Shown here: positions 7,156-11,483 of the stretch, piece after piece | Position numbering within the stretch: position 1 is the stretch's first letter | Layout of the letters: each line of letters begins with the position of its first letter | DNA from: Candidatus Poseidoniales archaeon | GTDB taxonomy: Archaea > Thermoplasmatota > Poseidoniia > Poseidoniales > Thalassarchaeaceae | Direction: 5' to 3' | DNA: 11,483 nucleotides | Assembly (NCBI GenBank): GCA_028821815.1 | Contig: JAPKEY010000031.1 | Location: 1-11,483, forward strand | The notes under the pieces: generated by a model | Told to the model about the DNA's origin: nothing | What the model saw: the letters and a program-made list of their open reading frames with translations, nothing else | Databases searched by the model: none | Made by a program: the position numbers and the translations under genes

Positions 7156-7765
7156 GTGCATCAAGACAAATTTCAGCAGCCTTTGAGAAATGATCTTTGG
7201 CTTCTTGCATGCGATGCCCATCTTCGATTTCCATTAACGCGATGACATTCTCATCCGTATCCGCAATGCGCCTTGAATTCTCGATAGGCACGATATCATC
7301 CTGTGTACCATGCAAGATGACTGTTGGATGATTCAACTTTGGCCATGACATTTTGTCTGCAGTTTGCATGAAATCCCAGTTGAGGGTGATGTCATGTCCA
7401 AATCCATGGTGATGATAGGCCCGTGCATCAGTTCCTTCCCACTCAGCCATTTTTTCTGTAGGTAGACTTGAACGCCACATTTCTGCGAGTCCAAATGCAG
7501 GTGCGATGAGTAAGAGTCCAAATTTAGCGTCAGGGCGAAGGGCACTGGCGTTTGCAGCTGCCAACCCCCCCATCGAAGAGCCAGCGACAATGTCGAAATC
7601 CTCAGCATCGATTTGCGCGAGCAGCACATTGGTTTCCTGCTCGATATTCCAGCCGTTCATAGACATTACAGGGGCGACTACGTCCCAACCCAATTCATCA
7701 ATCATGTGTGTTGGCTTTCCACCATTTGGGGTTCCTTCGAACCCGTGGGCGAACAGAACGCGCAT
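7145..7765 (-). CDS. Alpha/beta hydrolase (YqiA/UPF0227-like esterase)
   Basis: A small 206-residue alpha/beta-hydrolase without a signal peptide, so presumably cytoplasmic. It starts with MRVLFAHGFEGTPNG, the oxyanion HG region typical of YqiA-like short esterases. The nucleophile elbow is GSSMG (62-66) with Ser64 as the nucleophile. The acid is Asp156 or Asp157 in LHGTQDDIVP, and the base is His184 in DGHRM, so a complete triad is present. The lid region is short (about 95-140). The substrate cannot be told from sequence; an ester or thioester hydrolase or a dienelactone-hydrolase-like activity are possible. Its ribosome-binding site GAGGAG is formed by the last two Glu codons of the upstream PPC-domain gene, and only 3 nt separate the genes, so they are almost certainly co-transcribed and probably translationally coupled. 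The 3' end overlaps the lipoprotein gene, which has the opposite strand. Confidence 0.85.
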   Translation of the reverse strand: MRVLFAHGFEGTPNGGKPTHMIDELGWDVVAPVMSMNGWNIEQETNVLLAQIDAEDFDIVAGSSMGGLAAANASALRPDAKFGLLLIAPAFGLAEMWRSSLPTEKMAEWEGTDARAYHHHGFGHDITLNWDFMQTADKMSWPKLNHPTVILHGTQDDIVPIENSRRIADTDENVIALMEIEDGHRMQEAKDHFSKAAEICLDALKT

Positions 7766-7768
7766 GGA

Positions 7769-8281
7769 TTACTCCTCAAAGGACAATGGTTTGAATTCGC
7801 TGCCCTCCACCGAACAGCGTGTCATTGGTACGCGTACATTTTTCTCTAGTACACGCAAGTGAATTTCAGCGGTGACATGTACAACAGATGAGAAGAGGTG
7901 TCCTCCATGCACGATATGATCATCATCGGACAGAACAATGTGAATATGTGTGAAGGGTTCCCCTTCAAGAACTGCGACATTGCCTTGCATACTCAGTAAC
8001 TCATTCGCTTCGGTTAAGACGACGCGATGATACACGCTGTCATCTCCAAGGTACCCGATATCGGTATCGCGTACACGCCCAATGCCGCTGGTAATCGCAG
8101 CTCCAGATACCCCTTCGCTCAGACAGACGGTTTGAATCGATTCATGTAATTCTTCACCAGGGTCTAATCTGAGGAAGATATCGCTGCCCGACCGCGTGTG
8201 CTCCATGTATTCGGCCGCATCTCGGTCGTTCAAAGGGCTTCCCTTCAAAATGGTAGGAAATTCAATTGGGAACGCCTCCAT
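7769..8281 (-). CDS. PPC/DUF296-domain protein
   Basis: A 170-residue protein whose core (about 30-150) matches the plant-and-prokaryote-conserved PPC domain (DUF296): FLRLDPGEELHESI at its start, the glycine-rich AAITSGIGRV (61-70), then HIHIVLSDDDHIVHGGHL (112-129). In prokaryotes this domain stands alone and forms trimers. The His residues 112, 114, 125 and 128 around the GGH are in the place where family members hold a metal or ligand. In plants the same domain is fused to AT-hooks; no AT-hook is seen here. The biochemical role in archaea is not established. An in-frame ATG at residue 26 would also spare the domain, and no strong ribosome site marks either, so the start at 8281 is probable but not certain. 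It is the first gene of a pair with the alpha/beta hydrolase and is divergent from mcm. Confidence 0.85.
   Translation of the reverse strand: MEAFPIEFPTILKGSPLNDRDAAEYMEHTRSGSDIFLRLDPGEELHESIQTVCLSEGVSGAAITSGIGRVRDTDIGYLGDDSVYHRVVLTEANELLSMQGNVAVLEGEPFTHIHIVLSDDDHIVHGGHLFSSVVHVTAEIHLRVLEKNVRVPMTRCSVEGSEFKPLSFEE
7772..7777 (-). promoter_or_regulatory. Ribosome-binding site of the hydrolase, inside the PPC gene end
   Basis: The minus strand reads GAGGAGTAATCCATG. GAGGAG encodes the two final Glu residues of the PPC protein, TAA is its stop, and the hydrolase ATG follows after TCC. The arrangement favours termination-reinitiation. Confidence 0.7.
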
Positions 8282-8338
8282 TGGAAATCGCGATGGCCCT
8301 GAGAGTCCCTATCGTGGGCTTCTAATTCCAGTGGAAAT
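8277..8338. repeat. Two 12-bp palindromic direct repeats, operator-like
   Basis: TCCATTGGAAAT (8277-8288) and TCCAGTGGAAAT (8327-8338) agree at 11 of 12 bases and are exactly 50 bp apart. Each centres on TCCA-N-TGGA. The first covers the PPC start codon and the second lies 46-57 bp upstream of it. This is what a dimeric repressor site pair can look like, but no regulator is identified. Confidence 0.4.
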
Positions 8339-8418
8339 GAGGGGGTCCACACCCTTTCTTCCACTAAGTTAATGGAGGTCGGATTATCGATGCGAATGCC
8401 CTGTGTGGAGGACATTGT
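8282..8418. promoter_or_regulatory. Divergent promoter region between the PPC gene and mcm
   Basis: A 137-bp gap holding both promoters. It carries the 11-bp palindrome TTCCAGTGGAA (8326-8336) and an inverted repeat AGTGGAA/TTCCACT (8330-8336 and 8359-8365) enclosing a small GGGT-ACCC stem. It also holds the element AAATGAGGGGGTCC (8335-8348), which recurs before moaA, and a GGAGGA ribosome site for mcm. A GGAGG at 8374-8378 is followed by short reading frames that overlap the mcm start; I do not believe these are genes. I found no clear TATA box. Confidence 0.5.
8407..8412 (+). promoter_or_regulatory. Ribosome-binding site of mcm
   Basis: GGAGGA with six bases between its end and the ATG at 8419. 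An in-frame stop at 8365 and the absence of any other ATG or GTG in frame after it fix 8419 as the first start. Confidence 0.7.
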
Positions 8419-10560
8419 ATGCTACATGCTCATGATTCAACTGCTCGTTGGCGTTCCTTCTTTGAGGAAACCTGTGCCAATGAGATATCCACATTGGCCG
8501 CATCTTGGCCGAAGCAAATGGCTTTTTCATTGGAATTTTCACAAATTCAGGCATGGGATGTCCCCTTTGCTGAATTGATTCTCAACCACCCTCGAGAAGT
8601 TCTTCGTAACGCCGATACGGTTCTCGCAACACTATGTCGGGAATCAGGATATGAGGCGGATCCTCGAATTCGCATCGTCGGGTTACCGCCTGATGCATTA
8701 CAAAGACTAAGGGAGATTAGTAGTGAAGAAGTTGAAACCTTTACCACATCTGAAGTAATTGTGACCAAAGTTAGTGAACTCAAGCCACGAATTTATGATG
8801 CAATATTTACTTGCACAACTTGCGGCCACACAATCGATATCCCACAACCCAATGAATTGGAATTGATTGAACCATCCCAATGCCCAGAAATAGGTGGGTG
8901 TGGACGCCCTGCAAGCGGTGCCGGGCGAACCCGATTCGATTTGCGTTGGGAAGATTCGAAATTGATTAACAATCAATGGATGGAAGTGCAAGAACTCCCT
9001 GAGAATGTCAAGCCCGGATCACAACCTGTTCGCCTCAGTGTGCTTGCAGAAGCAGAATTGGCCGGTAAACACGTTCCCGGTGAGCGAATTCGTATCAATG
9101 GGATTCCTTATCTTCGCACACTCAAACGAGGGGGCTCAAAGACCCCAATGTTCGACATCTACATCTCATTGCACTCGAGTGAGAGGAAGAACATTCCACT
9201 CGAAGAAATCGAAATCGACCCAAGCGAGATTGCAGAGATTCAAAAAATTGCAGCACGTGATGATTTGACCGAGCTTTTTGTCCGTTCAATTGCTCCTTCT
9301 ATTATCGTCGGTGAAGACAAGATGAATTGGATCAAGAAATCCCTTGTATTCCAACTGTTGGGCGGTGTTGCTCGTAAATATGGGGATGGAACCCGAACTC
9401 GTGGTGACATCCACATTCTATTGTTGGGCGACCCTGGTGTCGCTAAATCCCAGATATTGGCATTCATGGGTAGAATTTCCCCCCGTGGTCGCTTTACGAC
9501 AGGAGGCGGTACCACCGCTGCTGGATTGACAGCAGCTGCAGTTAGAGATGCCTTCAACGATGGTCGATTCTCTCTGGAAGCAGGTGCACTTGTTTTGGCA
9601 GATATGGGACTTTGTGCAGTTGATGAATTTGACAAAATGTCCACCGATGATCGGGGAGCAATGCACGAAGCGATGGAGCAACAGCGCATCAACATCAACA
9701 AAGGTGGCATCAGTGCAACTATGCCTACACGATGTGCAGTTCTAGCCGCTGCAAATCCTAGAGATGGTCGTTTTCAACCAATATCATGGGGTGACCCTTC
9801 GACTTTCCTGCACAAACAGATTGACCTCCCGCCCCCATTGATTTCTCGGTTCGATATTGTGTGGATGATTCAAGATGTAGTGGACAAGGGTCGCGATCAA
9901 AGAATCGGAGAACACATTGTTCGAGTCAAGCGTACAGGTGTACCTGAACATTTGATTGAAAGTGGACATACAGTTGAGCCAGATTCATTGCTAAAGGAAC
10001 AAATATACACGACCAATGTTGATGGCGAGGATGTAATTACAGCTGAATTTTTCCAAAAATATGTGGCTCACGCAAAGCGAACATTCCACCCTGAAAGTGA
10101 CGATAATGTGATGAAAATTTTAGTCGATCATTATACTGAAAATCGTAAGGTAATGGAAGGTGAAACCAATTCGGTGTCCCTTACTGCAAGATCGATTGAG
10201 GCAACCTTGCGAATGGCAGAGGCTAGAGCCCGATTATTCTTGAGAAATTATGTGACCGAAGAAGATGCACATGAAGCGATTGCGATGGATGGGCTTTGGA
10301 GATACGTAGCCAGTGCAGGTAACATCAACCCCCAAGATCCCACAGGTGTTCCAGAGAGAGCAAAGAGTGCAGAGAGAACCATCATGTCCATCGTACGCAA
10401 TCTCTGCCGAGAATTGGATGGAGAATGTACTACAATCCAAGTTTACAATTCAGGGACCGAACAGGGCTTCGATGAGGAAACTGTGGACAGAGTTCTCAAT
10501 AATATGCGAAATCGTGGCGATTTGTACCAGCCGCGAATTGGTTTGTGGCGGATGAACTAG
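8419..10560 (+). CDS. mcm: Replicative DNA helicase MCM
   Basis: The ring-forming 3'-5' helicase that unwinds the replication fork in archaea. It has 713 residues with all expected parts. The N-terminal DNA-binding region includes a zinc site at Cys132, Cys135, Cys155 and Cys161 (CTTC...CPEIGGC). The AAA+ motor has Walker A GDPGVAKS (337-344, Lys343), Walker B AVDEFDKM with Asp402 and Glu403, sensor-1 Asn446 in AANPRDGRF, and the arginine finger Arg477 in LISRFD. The C-terminal winged helix is about residues 650-713. No intein interrupts the motor motifs, although some archaeal mcm genes carry one. The last zinc pair is separated by five residues, wider than the usual CxxC. A GGAGGA site supports the start. 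gatE follows 56 nt later on the same strand; no origin-recognition gene is in the window. Confidence 0.97.
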   Translation: MLHAHDSTARWRSFFEETCANEISTLAASWPKQMAFSLEFSQIQAWDVPFAELILNHPREVLRNADTVLATLCRESGYEADPRIRIVGLPPDALQRLREISSEEVETFTTSEVIVTKVSELKPRIYDAIFTCTTCGHTIDIPQPNELELIEPSQCPEIGGCGRPASGAGRTRFDLRWEDSKLINNQWMEVQELPENVKPGSQPVRLSVLAEAELAGKHVPGERIRINGIPYLRTLKRGGSKTPMFDIYISLHSSERKNIPLEEIEIDPSEIAEIQKIAARDDLTELFVRSIAPSIIVGEDKMNWIKKSLVFQLLGGVARKYGDGTRTRGDIHILLLGDPGVAKSQILAFMGRISPRGRFTTGGGTTAAGLTAAAVRDAFNDGRFSLEAGALVLADMGLCAVDEFDKMSTDDRGAMHEAMEQQRININKGGISATMPTRCAVLAAANPRDGRFQPISWGDPSTFLHKQIDLPPPLISRFDIVWMIQDVVDKGRDQRIGEHIVRVKRTGVPEHLIESGHTVEPDSLLKEQIYTTNVDGEDVITAEFFQKYVAHAKRTFHPESDDNVMKILVDHYTENRKVMEGETNSVSLTARSIEATLRMAEARARLFLRNYVTEEDAHEAIAMDGLWRYVASAGNINPQDPTGVPERAKSAERTIMSIVRNLCRELDGECTTIQVYNSGTEQGFDEETVDRVLNNMRNRGDLYQPRIGLWRMN

Positions 10561-10616
10561 TTGACATGAGTTTCACGCCGCTGCCCCTTTAGGGGGGCAG
10601 CAATTGGCAACACCCC
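10561..10616 (+). other. Short mcm-gatE spacer
   Basis: A 56-nt spacer. It contains the hairpin above and no clear ribosome-binding site before the gatE ATG. The gatE frame has a stop (TAG, 10590-10592) inside the hairpin loop, so gatE cannot start further upstream. Confidence 0.6.
10580..10601 (+). promoter_or_regulatory. Strong hairpin between mcm and gatE
   Basis: CTGCCCC (10581-10587) pairs perfectly with GGGGCAG (10594-10600) around a 6-nt loop, and G10580-C10601 adds an eighth pair. It starts 19 nt after the mcm stop and ends 15 nt before the gatE ATG. No T-run follows, so it is not a bacterial-type terminator. It may be a processing site, a 3'-end stabiliser of mcm mRNA, or a control on gatE translation. 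Confidence 0.5.
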
Positions 10617-11483
10617 ATGGCCGAGGACATTCCAGGGGATGTTGCTGATGCTGATGGGCTTGACCCACAAGCACTCGGCTTCATGTGTGGCCTTGAGATT
10701 CACCAACAATTGGCCACTGGTAAATTGCATTCGAGGCAACCCAGTGTGTTGTATGAGGATGGAATTGATGACATTGAAGGACAATGGCCAAACGTCCATC
10801 GCCGTTTACGAGCGGCTCGCGGTGAAGGAGGACGAATTGATATTGCAGCTCGCTTCGAACAACGCCGAAATCGTTCCTTCATTTACTTCCAATCGCCCAA
10901 TTCAGGCCTCATTGAGATGGATGAAGCACCTCCATTGGAACATGATCGAGATGCGGTTGAAGTTGCCTTGACCATGGCGGCAATGATGGATGCAAAACCA
11001 GTCGGCGCGTTGCAAGCGATGCGAAAGACTGTGGTTGATGGTTCCAACACCAGTGGCTTTCAACGCACTACACTTATCGCCACTCATGGTTCAATTCAGA
11101 CACCAACTGGCCCGGTCGGAGTGGATGTTATTTGTTTGGAAGAAGATAGTGCACGAAAGTTGGATACCCGCTCAACTCAGGATGGTGAACAAGTCGTTTA
11201 CACCCTTGATCGACTGGGGGTTCCTCTCGTTGAGGTTGCAACCGCTCCAGAAGTACAATCCCCAGATCATGCCAAAGAGACTGCTCTAGCGTTGGGTAGA
11301 CTTCTGAGAGATACTCGACGTGTTCGCCGGGGCCTCGGTTCAATTCGACAAGATCTCAACGTTAGCATCGGTCCTGGCGATCGTGTTGAAATCAAGGGTT
11401 GTCAAGATCTTGATTGGATTCCTCGAATCATTCGCCTTGAGATGGCGAGACAGTTGCATTTCCATCGATTGGCCAATGAACTG
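10617..11483 (+). CDS. gatE: Glutamyl-tRNA(Gln) amidotransferase subunit E (5' part)
   Basis: Kinase/transamidase subunit of the archaeal GatDE complex, which converts Glu-tRNA(Gln) to Gln-tRNA(Gln) using ammonia released by GatD. The window holds 289 residues from the ATG; the family is about 600-630 residues, so more than half, including the GAD-like and tail domains, lies beyond the right edge. Signatures: GLEIHQQL (25-32), FIYFQSPNSGLIEMDEAPP (88-106), MRKTVVDGSNTSGFQRT (135-151), CLEEDSARK (173-181), DRLGVPLVEVAT (198-209) and RRGLGSIRQDLNVSI (237-251). DGSNTSGFQRT and RQDLNVSI point to GatE/GatB, and the overall form to GatE. The stretch after the HQQL motif reads KLHSRQPSVL and lacks the Cys residues usually found there. 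There is no strong ribosome site, and an in-frame stop at 10590 rules out an earlier start. gatD is not in the window. Confidence 0.94.
   Translation, partial: MAEDIPGDVADADGLDPQALGFMCGLEIHQQLATGKLHSRQPSVLYEDGIDDIEGQWPNVHRRLRAARGEGGRIDIAARFEQRRNRSFIYFQSPNSGLIEMDEAPPLEHDRDAVEVALTMAAMMDAKPVGALQAMRKTVVDGSNTSGFQRTTLIATHGSIQTPTGPVGVDVICLEEDSARKLDTRSTQDGEQVVYTLDRLGVPLVEVATAPEVQSPDHAKETALALGRLLRDTRRVRRGLGSIRQDLNVSIGPGDRVEIKGCQDLDWIPRIIRLEMARQLHFHRLANEL

Noticed and set aside
6760..7221. Minus-strand frame opposite the lipoprotein C-terminus
   Set aside because: The sense frame encodes a conserved binding domain and the hydrolase gene already uses the minus strand at 7145; no support for another gene.
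8282..8418. Replication origin next to mcm
   Set aside because: No origin-recognition gene, no origin-recognition-box-like repeat set and no AT-rich unwinding region; the inverted repeats fit a promoter better.
8372..8578. Small plus-strand frame before and overlapping mcm, with a nearby GGAGG
   Set aside because: Most of it overlaps the start of mcm in another frame, its sequence resembles nothing known, and the mcm ATG has its own ribosome site. A leader peptide cannot be fully excluded.
9240..9710. Minus-strand open frame inside mcm
   Set aside because: Shadow of the AAA+ motor region; low-complexity Ser/Pro content and no initiation signal.
9421..9850. Intein in mcm
   Set aside because: Walker A, Walker B, sensor 1 and arginine finger follow each other at normal spacing with no insert.
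10639..10971. Alternative plus-strand frame at the start of gatE
   Set aside because: The GatE frame from 10617 carries unmistakable motifs through the window edge; this is an out-of-frame shadow.

Overview
The window looks like a chromosomal segment of an uncultured marine euryarchaeon, most likely Marine Group II/III (Poseidoniales-like, Thermoplasmatota). The supports are an archaeal-type MCM helicase, the archaea-specific GatE subunit of Glu-tRNA(Gln) amidotransferase, an archaeal/eukaryotic Trm1, Shine-Dalgarno sites of the GGAGG/AGGTGAT type, and a large lipoprotein with calcium-binding thrombospondin type-3 repeats. The lineage is an inference from gene content and style; no rRNA gene is present. 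The DNA is of middling GC, gene-dense and mostly core metabolism and information processing. I see no insertion sequence, CRISPR array, tRNA or rRNA gene.

Layout from left to right: (1) the 5' part of a secreted acidic protein of unknown function on the minus strand, running off the left edge; (2) moaA (+), first step of molybdenum cofactor synthesis; (3) trm1 and purM, a two-gene minus-strand operon (purM first, 9 nt gap) whose end overlaps the end of moaA by 4 bp; (4) divergent from purM, a 972-residue lipoprotein (+) made of five exact 32-residue calcium-binding repeats followed by two tandem LivK-like substrate-binding domains; (5) a minus-strand pair, a PPC/DUF296 protein followed by an alpha/beta hydrolase with a 3 nt gap, whose end overlaps the lipoprotein gene by 11 bp; (6) divergent from that pair, mcm (+), then gatE (+), which runs off the right edge.

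The four gene-start regions (632-752, 4115-4236, 8282-8418, 10561-10616) are the only non-coding DNA. Each holds a G- or C-rich short inverted repeat. Two of them share a 14-nt element (13/14 identical) about 70 nt before the moaA and mcm start codons. The PPC/mcm intergenic region also carries two near-identical palindromic 12-mers exactly 50 bp apart, which look like operator sites.

The known genes belong to separate pathways: molybdopterin synthesis, tRNA base modification, purine synthesis, DNA replication and tRNA-dependent Gln formation. The parts with real discovery potential are the TSP3-plus-double-binding-domain lipoprotein, which has no transporter beside it, the uncharacterised PPC-hydrolase pair with its operator-like repeats, and the shared upstream element.
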